DNA from: JAEXNA01 sp050486105
GTDB lineage: Bacteria > Vulcanimicrobiota > Xenobia > Xenobiales > JADMJV01
Direction: 5' to 3'
DNA length: 20,526 nt
NCBI GenBank assembly: GCA_050486105.1
Contig: JBJHCR010000084.1
Span: forward strand, 1-20,526
The notes under the pieces were generated by a model. It did not search any database. It was not told the origin of the DNA and was given only the letters and a program-made list of their open reading frames with translations. The position numbers and the translations under genes were made by a program. Numbering within the stretch: position 1 is the first letter of the stretch; every line of letters begins with the position of its first letter. Shown here one piece after another: positions 7,317 through 14,702 of the stretch.

Positions 7317-8765
7317 ATGATGATAAGACCCAACTCCCCTCAAGGCTATACGCCTACCTCCAAAGCCTCGGGGCCTGTGGCCTCTGCCGGAATCGACAGT
7401 CCCGAGCAGATTCCGACGGATTCTTCGGAGATTTCCCTAGACCAGGCAATACCAAGTTCCGAAGCGGCTGCGCCGCCGGCTGAGATGGGTAATTTTCGAC
7501 CTGGAGAGCTCATCATCAGAACTCGGCCGACACTTTCCTATCTCTCGTTTGGGCCCAAGCCAAAGTCCGTCGTCGAAGACCTGGGCGCCTCCGTTCTGTC
7601 TAAGTTCGACACCGCCGGAGGGCTCTATAAATCTCAGGGCGGAGAGTTTCTTCACATCAAACTCCCCGCCGGAGTGACGGTCGAGGAGGCTCTTTCCAAG
7701 ATGGAGGGAGACCCTCGTTTGGAGTTTGCCGTTCCCAACAATGTTTATACTATGCCAGAAATTCGAAAGTCTGGTGAGGCGACTACCAACGACCCCGACT
7801 TCGCCAAGCTCTGGGGTCTCCACAACGAGGGCCAAACCGGCGGGACGGCAGACGCTGATATCGACGCTCCTGAAGCCTGGGCACTCCACCAGGGTCGGTC
7901 CCAAGCCGAGGGCGGTCCCATCATTGCCGTGATCGACACCGGCATCGATTACAACCATCCTGACCTTGCTCCCAATATGTGGGTCAATCCCCGTGAGACC
8001 TTGAATGGCAAAGACGACGACGGCAACGGCATCATCGACGATATCTACGGTTATAACGCCATCGGAGACAACGGCGACCCTATGGACACCCAAGGCCACG
8101 GCAGTCACTGTGCTGGGACCATCGCCGCTGCAGGCAACAATGGAGTTGGAGTGGTCGGGGTCAACCATAAGGCAAGTCTGATGGCTATCAAGATTTTCGA
8201 CGACGACGGCACCACCGACGCTGCGGCGATCATTCGAGGTATTCAGTATGCCACCGCTCAAGGGGCTCGCATCACCTCAAACTCCTGGGGAGGCTTCCTG
8301 CCCAACGCCGGGATAAGGCAAGCTTTTGCCGACTCTCCCGCTTTCCACTTAGCGGCGGCCGGCAACAGTGGCTTCAACAACGACTGGTTGCCCTCTTTCC
8401 CCGCTAACCACGACCTGCCCAATCTGTTGTCTGTGGCCGCAACCGACCATAACGACGGCTTGGCAGATTTTTCTCAGTACGGCAGACGAAGGGTACATCT
8501 GGGAGCCCCCGGCGTAGACATCCTCTCGACCGTGCCCGGAGGGGGTTACGACACCTATTCAGGAACCTCCATGGCTACTCCCCACGTGGCCGGAGCTGCA
8601 GGCTTGATCGCTTCATTTCATCCTGAAATCAGCAACGAAGAGTTGCGCGAGCGCCTCCTGGGCGGTGTCGACCAAGTTCCGGCTTTACAGGGCAAAACGG
8701 TGACCGGTGGACGTTTGAACGTATACAACTCCTTGACCATGGAAGTGGAACAAGAGGTGGCCTAG
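7317..8765 (+). CDS. Subtilisin-like serine peptidase (family S8) with propeptide
   Basis: A 482-aa protein starting at ATG 7317 (ATG 7320 is also possible) behind AGGAG at 7302-7306. Residues 1-60 are polar and Pro/Ser/Ala-rich. Residues 61-146 resemble a subtilase propeptide of the fervidolysin type (GELIIRTRP through EFAVPNNVY). The catalytic domain has Asp207 (AVIDTGID), His261 (GHGSHCAGT), the oxyanion Asn350 (AAAGN) and Ser418 (GTSMATPHVAG), all intact. An Asp/Asn-rich insert at 233-242 (DDDGNGIIDD) looks like a calcium-binding loop, common in this subgroup. No hydrophobic signal peptide is visible at the N-terminus, although such enzymes are normally exported. The protein ends about 20 residues after the catalytic core, without an accessory domain. 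It appears monocistronic, with its own leader. Confidence 0.95.
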   Translation: MMIRPNSPQGYTPTSKASGPVASAGIDSPEQIPTDSSEISLDQAIPSSEAAAPPAEMGNFRPGELIIRTRPTLSYLSFGPKPKSVVEDLGASVLSKFDTAGGLYKSQGGEFLHIKLPAGVTVEEALSKMEGDPRLEFAVPNNVYTMPEIRKSGEATTNDPDFAKLWGLHNEGQTGGTADADIDAPEAWALHQGRSQAEGGPIIAVIDTGIDYNHPDLAPNMWVNPRETLNGKDDDGNGIIDDIYGYNAIGDNGDPMDTQGHGSHCAGTIAAAGNNGVGVVGVNHKASLMAIKIFDDDGTTDAAAIIRGIQYATAQGARITSNSWGGFLPNAGIRQAFADSPAFHLAAAGNSGFNNDWLPSFPANHDLPNLLSVAATDHNDGLADFSQYGRRRVHLGAPGVDILSTVPGGGYDTYSGTSMATPHVAGAAGLIASFHPEISNEELRERLLGGVDQVPALQGKTVTGGRLNVYNSLTMEVEQEVA

Positions 8766-8863
8766 TTGAGGGCCAACCGGAAACCTTAAGCAGGCAGAGA
8801 AGCCCCCGCCGCTCTTGGATGAGCTTCTCCAGGCCGTTGATGGCTGCTCGAAAGCCGGGGGCT

Positions 8864-9252
8864 TCAGCGAATGGAAAAGGTGACCTCGTAATCAATTTCC
8901 ACGTCCAGGTCCCCCTGCTCGATATGCACCACTTAGTCGTCGTTGGCCGGAAGGGCGAATCGAAGGTGAAGTTTTCGGTCACCCTGGGAATTGAGCATAT
9001 AACCGTGGTTGAAACCTAGAGATCCTCTAAATACGTAGATACTGACCGGACCCGATGCGGTGGTGTCGACGGTCATGAATTGACCCTTGGCGGCACCGAG
9101 GGTATAGCTGTCGTGCAATTCGCCCCGTTTATTCGCTTCGGAGGGCTTCACACTTCCCTTAAAGCTGGCTGAGATTGCCCAGGCCCAAATTGGACCGTGA
9201 CTCGTTCCTGAGTGGCGAGGGTGACCGAATTCCCGGTTTCCAGCCCATCTCC
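8864..9252 (-). pseudogene. Decayed gene for a PPC-like beta-sandwich (pre-peptidase C-terminal-like) protein
   Basis: Read on the minus strand from about 9165, one frame gives a protein-like run: SFKGSVKPSE, then YTLGAAKGQFMTVDT, then LHLRFALPANDD. This has the beta-sandwich pattern of PPC-like domains, in which 'Y.L.A..GQ.m.V' is typical. That frame meets TAA at 8933-8935, but 22 further codons continue it naturally (VVHIEQGDLDVEIDYEVTF) to a TGA at 8864-8866. The Asn-Asp-Asp-stop-Val-Val context suggests a lost Tyr codon. Upstream, another frame (9252 to about 9168) gives VTLATQERVTVQFGPGQSQP, which would join the first frame through a one-base frameshift near 9166. The 5' end is not identifiable, and another stop (TGA, 9256-9258) lies just upstream. 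I infer a dead gene or remnant. A sequencing error at one lesion is possible, but two are less likely. Confidence 0.5.
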
Positions 9253-9342
9253 CTTTCACCCAGGTGGCGCGGGGAGAGCGCCCTCATAAAGTCTCGCCCG
9301 TATGGCTAGAAACTCATCGGGCGGTTCTGTAGTTTACAAAGC

Positions 9343-9376
9343 AAAAGCTCTCGCCTCGCAGAAGGCGATCGAGAGC
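9343..9376 (-). terminator. Candidate intrinsic terminator of the glycine-zipper gene
   Basis: Read on the minus strand, GCTCTCG (9376-9370) pairs with CGAGAGC (9353-9347). Extra inner pairs (GCC with GGC) are possible if a three-base bulge is allowed. TTTT at 9346-9343 and a T-rich stretch follow. It lies about 40 bases past the TAG of the gene at 9418-10557. The stem is imperfect, so this is a moderate call. Confidence 0.5.
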
Positions 9377-9417
9377 CTCGCTCAACCCGACTTTCCAGAG
9401 GGTTTCCGGTTAGGCGA

Positions 9418-10557
9418 CTAGACCTTGACGAGGTGTGGCTGGATCTTCGGGGGGTCGGATACCTCAGACGGAGCCTGGATGCCGGATGGGGCCTGGGTGC
9501 CGCTCGTTCGAGTCTGGGGTGACGAACCGGACGGAGGGACTTGAGCTTCTTTGGCAGCTTTGCGCTCGGTCAGCATCTTGTCGGTGATTCCGAAGGCAAC
9601 CCCCGCAGCTAATCCCACACCCGCGCCTATCATGCCACCAGCTAAACCGCCGAAGATCGGTCCGTAGCGGTTGGTTTCGAAAGTCTTCTGGGTTCCGGTA
9701 AGTCGAGGCTGCCCACCTGAATTGTAGGTGGGGACGTCCCGGTTGACCGCTTGAGTGGCGGCTCTGTTGCCCCCGAGAGGCAGAGGAAAGCCCGTCCAGT
9801 TGTACTCGTAGTGGCTCGGCGGAATGTGACCGATGGTTTCTCTTTGGGTGACCGGGATGTTCCAGGTGCGGGTGTGCACTTGCTGGCTGGCAAGTTCGGC
9901 TTGGCCAGCCTGGTTGCCGAGATAGATGCCCACTCCGGCGCCCACTGCGGTCCCAGCGATCACGGCAGCTCCCGTTCTGGTGACCAACGCTTTTTCGGTT
10001 TCGGGGTTCAATTTCACCTCGGAGGGGACTCGATCGCCGTCGAGGGTTCGGTGCAAGGCCGCGGCACCAACACCGAGTGCCAGGCCAACCAAGCCCCCGC
10101 CAAGGGCACCGAAGACTCCTCCTTTGAGTGGCTCCCAGGAGTTGGTGTTTCGGAAGGTTGGCTCGTTAAAGTTACCCACCACTCGATTGTGAATGTTTGG
10201 GGAGTACTGGTGCCACCAACCTCGGATTTCGGTGTAGGACGAGGTGCAGGAGCCTTCGCTGTTGCGCGAAGTACAAACTTCATTGAAGTCAGGGACCGCA
10301 GTGTGCCGGTAGCCCCTCATCTCCGGGTGCACGATATTGCGCTCCACCCAGACCTCATCAATGGAATTTCCGGCTTGAGAACTGAACCCAGTGCTGACCC
10401 CGATGGCGGCACCGGTCACGGCCCCTGCGGTGGCTCCTAAGATCGCATAATCCCGGGTTCGCTGGTCTTGGGGTCTACCAAAGTCGTCTTGACCAACTAC
10501 CTGACGGCCGATCCAGCGGCTGGCGTCTCCAAATTTTTGGGTCACGGAACTCAACAT
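9418..10557 (-). CDS. Glycine-zipper membrane protein with internal duplication (unknown function)
   Basis: A 379-aa protein starting at ATG 10557 with a strong ribosome binding site (AGGAGAGAG, about 10562-10570). It has four Gly/Ala-rich hydrophobic segments of glycine-zipper type: ILGATAGAVTGAAIGVSTGF, FGALGGGLVGLALGVGAAAL, VIAGTAVGAGVGIYLG and FGGLAGGMIGAGVGLAAGVA. They form two hairpin units (segment, 80-100-residue polar loop, segment), suggesting an internal tandem duplication. Both loops are rich in Asn, Thr, Trp and Tyr. The first has two Cys flanking a short stretch (CTSRNSEGSC), possibly a disulphide. After the last segment comes a charged, then Ser/Pro/Gln-rich tail. No signal peptide precedes the first segment, which may itself insert. 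Glycine zippers favour tight helix packing in membranes and occur in toxins, lipoproteins and channel-like proteins. I do not recognise the family. It is divergent from the aminotransferase gene. Confidence 0.72.
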   Translation of the reverse strand: MLSSVTQKFGDASRWIGRQVVGQDDFGRPQDQRTRDYAILGATAGAVTGAAIGVSTGFSSQAGNSIDEVWVERNIVHPEMRGYRHTAVPDFNEVCTSRNSEGSCTSSYTEIRGWWHQYSPNIHNRVVGNFNEPTFRNTNSWEPLKGGVFGALGGGLVGLALGVGAAALHRTLDGDRVPSEVKLNPETEKALVTRTGAAVIAGTAVGAGVGIYLGNQAGQAELASQQVHTRTWNIPVTQRETIGHIPPSHYEYNWTGFPLPLGGNRAATQAVNRDVPTYNSGGQPRLTGTQKTFETNRYGPIFGGLAGGMIGAGVGLAAGVAFGITDKMLTERKAAKEAQVPPSGSSPQTRTSGTQAPSGIQAPSEVSDPPKIQPHLVKV

Positions 10558-10635
10558 ATTACTCTCTCCTACGAGCCCCGCACTGACGAGGTCACCTTGC
10601 TTGATTTCAGGCTACGCTATCCTCATTAAAGAATC

Positions 10636-11916
10636 GTGAAAAGGGGGGATTCACCTCGGACCGAACTCCGAAGTATGGAAGAGATACCAGGTATAAGACA
10701 GGTCCCCAGGACCGGTGTGATCTATGTCATGCATGAGGCCGGCAAGCGGGGGTTCGTCTACGGCGACCCGGTCTGGGCCAACCTCGGTCAAGGCTCTCCC
10801 GAAAGCGGAGAATTGCCGGGCGCTCCCCCTCGAATCGACAGATTGTCTCTGTCCCCCAGCCAGCACGCTTACGGTCCGGTTGAAGGATCACGCTTGTTGC
10901 GCGAGCGAGTGGCCGAGTACTACAATCGGCTTTATCGTCGAGGACGCAGCAGTCAATACACCTATCGAAACGTTTGCTTAGCCGGTGGGGGACGAGTGGC
11001 CTTGGCTCGCCTAGCTGCCTCCATCGCTCCCTGCAACATTGGTCATTTCATCCCGGATTACACCGCCTACGAGGAACTTTTGGCCAACTTCCGCTCCTTC
11101 ATTCCTATTCCCATCCTGCTCGACCACACTCAAGGCTATCGTATCGGACTGGAAGCCTTGGAGACCGAGATTCGGGGTCGGGGACTGCGCTTGGTGTTGC
11201 TGTCGAATCCCAGCAACCCCACTGGCCAGGTGATTCGTGATGAGGAATTGGCCAGTTGGGTGAGCCTGGCCCGAGATGCCGAATGCACCTTCGTTTTCGA
11301 TGAGTTCTACTCACATTTTCTTTATGACGGGGGGGATCCCACTGCGGCTTCCGCTGCCCGTTACGTGGAGGACGTGGAAACCGACCCAGTGATCATCGTG
11401 GACGGACTGACCAAGAACTGGCGTTATCCAGGTTGGCGTGTCTCCTGGACTTTGGGTCCCAGTTCGGTGATCGAAGCGATCGCTAGCGCCGGGTCCTTTC
11501 TTGATGGAGGGGCAAATCATCCCTTGCAAGAGCGGGCCGTGGAAATGCTGGATCTCGAGCACGCCGCAGCTGAAGGCGAGGCCATTGTACGTCATTTTCG
11601 AGCCAAGCGGGACTTCATGGTTGAGCGTCTCACCAAGTTGGGATTCAAGTTGGCTTCGCAGCCACAGGGGGCCTTCTATATCTGGGCCGACCTTTCGGGC
11701 CTGCCGGCGCCCCTCAGAAGGGGAACAGACCTATTCGTGCACGGCTTGGACGAAAAGGTGATCACCGTACCCGGAGTCTTCTTCGACGTCAACCCTGGAC
11801 GTCGCCGCCGTCACTCTCGTTTTGCCAATCTTTGTCGGCTGTCTTATGGTCCGTCCATGGAGACCCTGGAACGGGGACTCTCCGGGCTGAGTCGCCTGGT
11901 CGAGCGTTTTGGTTGA
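10636..11916 (+). CDS. PLP-dependent aminotransferase, class I/II (fold type I)
   Basis: A 426-aa protein of the aspartate aminotransferase fold. Recognisable are Asn194 in NPSNPTG, Asp222 and Tyr225 in FDEFYSHF, the Schiff-base Lys260 in DGLTKNWRYPGWR, the phosphate-contacting Arg268, and the substrate-carboxylate Arg401 in LCRLSYG. It transfers an amino group between an amino acid and a 2-oxo acid in the cytoplasm; the substrate cannot be told from the sequence. The start is doubtful: GTG 10636 gives the longest form, and ATG 10675 (MEEIPGIRQ) is an alternative. Neither has a good ribosome binding site. The first 60 residues, rich in Gly and Pro, look like the family's N-terminal arm. It is probably transcribed alone. 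It converges with the phosphoesterase gene, with 22 bases between them. Confidence 0.92.
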   Translation: MKRGDSPRTELRSMEEIPGIRQVPRTGVIYVMHEAGKRGFVYGDPVWANLGQGSPESGELPGAPPRIDRLSLSPSQHAYGPVEGSRLLRERVAEYYNRLYRRGRSSQYTYRNVCLAGGGRVALARLAASIAPCNIGHFIPDYTAYEELLANFRSFIPIPILLDHTQGYRIGLEALETEIRGRGLRLVLLSNPSNPTGQVIRDEELASWVSLARDAECTFVFDEFYSHFLYDGGDPTAASAARYVEDVETDPVIIVDGLTKNWRYPGWRVSWTLGPSSVIEAIASAGSFLDGGANHPLQERAVEMLDLEHAAAEGEAIVRHFRAKRDFMVERLTKLGFKLASQPQGAFYIWADLSGLPAPLRRGTDLFVHGLDEKVITVPGVFFDVNPGRRRRHSRFANLCRLSYGPSMETLERGLSGLSRLVERFG

Positions 11917-11938
11917 GGGGGATCTTCTCTTTGGTCGG

Positions 11939-12559
11939 CTACAAGTCGAACACCCATGGTTGGTTCAGTCTTCGATGGAAATGGTTCCAGATACTGGCGT
12001 TATAGAAGACCGTACCGTCGCTCTCAGAGGTGCCATAACTTTCGTGAATGTGACCAAAAAGGTGGACTTTGACTTTCAGTTGGCGCAGCCGAGCGTGGAG
12101 ATCAGCGCAACCAACGTGTCGGCCGTCGAAGGTTCTATCAAGGATTCCTTCCGGGGGGCCGTGAGTCAACAAGATGTCGGTGTCGGCAGGAATTAGGGCC
12201 CATTTTTCGGCTAACTCTGGACCACGAGGGAGATTGAAGGCCCAGTCACAGAAGCGAGGTTGCCAGGGGGCACCGTAGACCTTGTGACCTTCGACTTCGA
12301 CCGCTTCATCACAGAGATAGGTGGCCGCTGAGAGCAGGTCCTTGGACCGCTCGGGTTCACTTTCGAAGCAGAAATCGTGGTTTCCGGCGATGACGATCTT
12401 GTGGCGATGGGGAAGCCCTTCCAGGAAACGGTTGAACGACAGCAGTTCGGGCTCAACCCCTCGTTGTCCAAAATCACCGGCGAAGAGTAGCACATCTCCG
12501 TCGGGGACTTGGAGCTTAGAGTGAAACCCGTGAGTATCGCTGAGGACCACAAATCTCAT
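11939..12559 (-). CDS. Calcineurin-like metallophosphoesterase (MPPED/class III phosphodiesterase-like)
   Basis: A 206-aa protein with a complete dinuclear metal site: Asp8 and His10 (LSDTHG), Asp29 (FAGDF), Asn60 and His61 (AGNHDFCFE), His133 (LTHGPP), His180 and His182 (FGHIHESYG). The spacing, the LTHGPPEGILD segment and the C-terminal Asn-Ala-Ser then VFDL are like the MPPED branch of phosphodiesterases, which hydrolyse cyclic nucleotides or other phosphodiesters. The true substrate is unknown. I choose ATG 12559, which begins directly with the first strand (MRFVVLSDTHG). An in-frame open stretch reaching 12655 would add 32 residues with no homology pattern and run to within 11 bases of the divergent cupin gene. 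No clear ribosome binding site is seen. It ends with TAG. Confidence 0.9.
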   Translation of the reverse strand: MRFVVLSDTHGFHSKLQVPDGDVLLFAGDFGQRGVEPELLSFNRFLEGLPHRHKIVIAGNHDFCFESEPERSKDLLSAATYLCDEAVEVEGHKVYGAPWQPRFCDWAFNLPRGPELAEKWALIPADTDILLTHGPPEGILDRTFDGRHVGCADLHARLRQLKVKVHLFGHIHESYGTSESDGTVFYNASIWNHFHRRLNQPWVFDL

Positions 12560-12666
12560 ACTTGAGAGAGATTCGAACTTCCCGATAGAGGTGCCTTCTA
12601 TCCTGAGATCAACACTTTGGCAGCACCTGCCAGGAGGCTGACAAAGTCTGGCCAAGCCTTGTTCTT

Positions 12667-13101
12667 ATGACAGAGCAAGACGGCAATGTTTCAAAAGTTT
12701 TCCAACATTTGGGCGGTTTCGACTGGAGCGGCTTAGAACCGGCGGAGTACAAATCAGAAGATGGGTCCTGGCAGAATGTTTCTAGGCGGGTCTTCGTGGG
12801 CGAAAGAGGGGAGTCACCTCTTTTTCATGTGCGCTACTTTGAGGTGGCGCCAGGGGGATATACCACCCTCGAACAGCATCTCCATGAGCATGTGGTGGTG
12901 ATCTTGAGGGGAGCCGGAGTGGGGATCCTGGGTCAACGGAAATTGGACCTCAAATTCGCCGACGTAGTCTACGTGGCCCCGGACGAAATCCATCAGTTCA
13001 GCAACCCCTATGGAGAGCCATTCGGCTTCCTATGCATGGTCAATTCCGACCGAGATCGTCCCAGGCCGGTGGAGTTAAAATCGGGATCTTCTTGCGTTTA
13101 A
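12667..13101 (+). CDS. Cupin-domain protein
   Basis: A 144-aa single-domain cupin. Motif 1 is GGYTTLEQHLHEHVVVILRG (residues 63-82) with candidate metal ligands His71, His73 and His75. Motif 2 is the VYVAPDEIHQFSN stretch with His109. The usual Glu of motif 1 is not in its standard place, so the metal set may be three or four His. The enzyme or binding role cannot be named; small cupins include isomerases, dioxygenases and sensors. The C-terminus SGSSCV carries a penultimate Cys. ATG 12667 is the only in-frame start before an upstream stop at 12604-12606. No ribosome binding site sits at the normal distance (an AGGAGG lies 30 bases upstream), so translation may be leaderless or weak. It is divergent from the phosphoesterase. 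Confidence 0.86.
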   Translation: MTEQDGNVSKVFQHLGGFDWSGLEPAEYKSEDGSWQNVSRRVFVGERGESPLFHVRYFEVAPGGYTTLEQHLHEHVVVILRGAGVGILGQRKLDLKFADVVYVAPDEIHQFSNPYGEPFGFLCMVNSDRDRPRPVELKSGSSCV

Positions 13102-13119
13102 GGTGCGTTTGCCCCTGAA

Positions 13120-13149
13120 TTTACAAAACGTTAGCAACTTGGCTACATG
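13120..13149 (+). promoter_or_regulatory. Weak sigma-70-type promoter candidate before the GKX-repeat gene
   Basis: TTTACA at 13120-13125 (five of six bases of a -35 box) lies 18 bases before TACATG at 13144-13149 (a poor -10 box). The 13102-13241 gap is AT-rich. A second possible start region near TAATGCTATCCT (13194-13205) lacks a good -35 box. This is a reading by eye only. Confidence 0.25.
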
Positions 13150-13241
13150 AATTAACATTTTCAGCATTTTTTCCGCAGAATTTCCAGTTCTGTTAATGCT
13201 ATCCTAGGGTCAAGACAAACCCCCCTGAAGGAGACACCCAA

Positions 13242-13640
13242 ATGAATATCAACCAAGCCCAACTCCAAAGCAGCCTGAGCCTCACCCTGAGTCTGACCGC
13301 CTGTGTTGCCGGTCAAGGTGGAAAAGCAGGCAAGGCCGGAAAGCACGGAAAGGCTGGCAAGGCCGGCAAACACGGTAAGTGTGGCAAAGCGGGCAAAGCC
13401 GGCAAGAACAGCAAGTGCGACAAAGGTGGCAAGAACGGCAAGCACGATAAGAATTGCGCTCCTCAGACCAAGCAGATGATGCAGATCATGAAGTTGATGA
13501 TGAATCTTATGTCTCAAATGAACGGTGGCCAAGCAGGCCCCTGCGGATGCGGCAATTTCGGAGGCCGCCAGAATCAGAATTTCGGTGCTGCCGGCTTCGT
13601 TGGAGCTTTTGCGGGTGGTAGTTTCGGAACTTTCGTGTAA
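13242..13640 (+). CDS. Small Gly-Lys-X repeat protein with Met-rich helix and Cys/Gly-rich tail (unknown function)
   Basis: A 132-aa protein starting at ATG 13242 behind a good AAGGAG (13228-13233). I do not recognise it. Residues 1-24 are Ser/Thr/Leu-rich and contain LTAC-V at 18-21, which fits a lipobox, but the segment lacks the basic residues of a signal peptide. Residues 26-70 are about fifteen triplets, mostly Gly-Lys-X with X = Ala, His, Cys or Asn. The charge is strongly positive, with Cys47, Cys59 and Cys72 and three His. Residues 75-95 form a Met-rich amphipathic helix (QMMQIMKLMMNLMSQM). The tail (99-132) starts with PCGCG and is Gly/Phe-rich. The mix of Cys, His and Met could bind a metal such as copper; a collagen-like or nucleic-acid-binding role is also possible. 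It is monocistronic, with a strong terminator. Confidence 0.75.
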   Translation: MNINQAQLQSSLSLTLSLTACVAGQGGKAGKAGKHGKAGKAGKHGKCGKAGKAGKNSKCDKGGKNGKHDKNCAPQTKQMMQIMKLMMNLMSQMNGGQAGPCGCGNFGGRQNQNFGAAGFVGAFAGGSFGTFV

Positions 13641-13671
13641 CAGTCCTGAACGGCCGTCCCGATGAAGCAAG

Positions 13672-13705
13672 ACCCCCTCACACCGAGGGGGTTTTGTTGT
13701 TGTTG
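13672..13705 (+). terminator. Intrinsic terminator of the GKX-repeat gene
   Basis: ACCCCCTC (13672-13679) pairs perfectly with GAGGGGGT (13685-13692) around a five-base loop, followed by TTTGTTGTTGTT. It lies 31 bases after the TAA of the upstream gene. This is the clearest terminator in the window, and it confirms both the orientation of that gene and its separation from the next operon. Confidence 0.88.
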
Positions 13706-13799
13706 GCGGCAGAGTTTCAGTTCACCGAATTGACTCTTCGAAGGAAACCAGGATTAGCAGAGCAAACTTGCCAATCTTTAGGAGCACAGAGGAGGCTTC

Positions 13800-14702
13800 G
13801 TGTCTGAGGGAATCGTCAACAATCTGGTCAGCGCTTGGGGAATGGAGCAAGAGGGACCCGATCCTACAAAGGTCCCCGGTTTGGTGCAGATCGCCGAAGA
13901 GTGGCTGGAAGACGAGTCCCACGATCCCAAAGAGATCGCCCACTACTTTGAAGCCTTGAGGAACCGGATCGTGGGAGCTCACACCGAGCGGACCCAAGCC
14001 CTGGAGGTGCACGCCAGAGGTTTGTCTCCAGAATTGCTGGCCATAGTGCGGCAAAACATCGTTGACCTCGAGGCTGTCGAAGAGGGTCTGAGCGCCTACT
14101 TGGAGGCTGCAGACACCGGCTCCTTAGAAGACTGCTGGAGCGCGTTGGGGGCCTTGGAAGAGGCCGGTGAAGCTCTGAAGGTGACCAGCGAACTGCTAGC
14201 GCGAATGACTCAAGGAGACCAACCGCGTTGCACCCGTTGCGGCTCTTCCGGGCCTGAGAAGATTTGTGGGCAGTGCGGTGCAGAACGCTTGCTGCTCAAC
14301 CTTCCAACTCCGCCGGAAGACCTCCGAGAGACGGTGGTGATGAGAGAGGTGGCGGAGGTTTTCCAGGGCTACCTTGCCGTCATGAACGGCACCGGGACTC
14401 TGGCCGATTTGGAACTGGCTCTCCAAGATTTGGAGATGTCTTTCTTGGAAGCTCGGGAGTTGGCCCAGCAGAGCATGGCGGTTGAGGGGCTCGAGGAAAC
14501 GCTCCAGCACCAAAATCGCATACTTCACGGTCACCTTGAGCAGGTTTTGAATGGCATAGACCTCATGTTTGCGGTGAACGAGTCGCGCTCCGCAGGCCAA
14601 CTCACTCAGGGTTGGAACTTGATTTTCGAACATTCGGTCAGTTCTTCAGAACTGGTGAGTCAGTTGGCCCAACTAGACATGGGAGAGGAGAGCTCCTCGT
14701 GA
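13800..14702 (+). CDS. Helical protein split by a zinc ribbon (unknown function)
   Basis: A 300-aa protein starting at GTG 13800 with a strong ribosome binding site GAGGAGG (13789-13795). It is acidic and almost wholly alpha-helical, except for a zinc ribbon at 144-159 (CTRC, eight residues, CGQC, with four Cys). The ribbon separates an N-terminal helical half (about 25-135) and a C-terminal half (about 178-292). Both halves have long amphipathic helices with regular Leu/Glu spacing, perhaps a duplicated helical bundle. I do not recognise the family. The zinc ribbon suggests a structural or interaction role rather than catalysis. Its TGA overlaps the GTG start of the next gene (GTGA), so the two are translationally coupled and probably act together. 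It is cut off from the upstream gene by the terminator at 13672-13705. Confidence 0.78.
   Translation: MSEGIVNNLVSAWGMEQEGPDPTKVPGLVQIAEEWLEDESHDPKEIAHYFEALRNRIVGAHTERTQALEVHARGLSPELLAIVRQNIVDLEAVEEGLSAYLEAADTGSLEDCWSALGALEEAGEALKVTSELLARMTQGDQPRCTRCGSSGPEKICGQCGAERLLLNLPTPPEDLRETVVMREVAEVFQGYLAVMNGTGTLADLELALQDLEMSFLEARELAQQSMAVEGLEETLQHQNRILHGHLEQVLNGIDLMFAVNESRSAGQLTQGWNLIFEHSVSSSELVSQLAQLDMGEESSS

Noticed and set aside
7437..8261. A 274-codon minus-strand open frame opposite the subtilase gene
   Set aside because: It lies wholly antisense to the propeptide and catalytic core, contains no recognisable domain, and is explained by codon bias of the real gene.
8800..8864. AAGCCCCCG and CGGGGGCTT as a terminator of the subtilase gene
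   Set aside because: The nine-base arms are perfect, but they are 47 bases apart and no T-run follows on either strand. They may be chance or a weak structure.
9751..10440. A 229-codon plus-strand open frame
   Set aside because: It is antisense to the glycine-zipper gene. The minus strand has the strong ribosome binding site, regular hydrophobic segments and a terminator.
13326..13450. Short tandem DNA repeats as a CRISPR-like or regulatory array
   Set aside because: The repeats are nine-base, codon-phased units encoding Gly-Lys-X, with no spacers.
13161..13670. A 169-codon minus-strand open frame with a strongly hydrophobic middle, opposite the GKX-repeat gene
   Set aside because: It is the antisense of the Gly-Lys-Ala repeats, which read as Leu/Ala/Val on the other strand. 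The ribosome binding site and terminator both support the plus strand.
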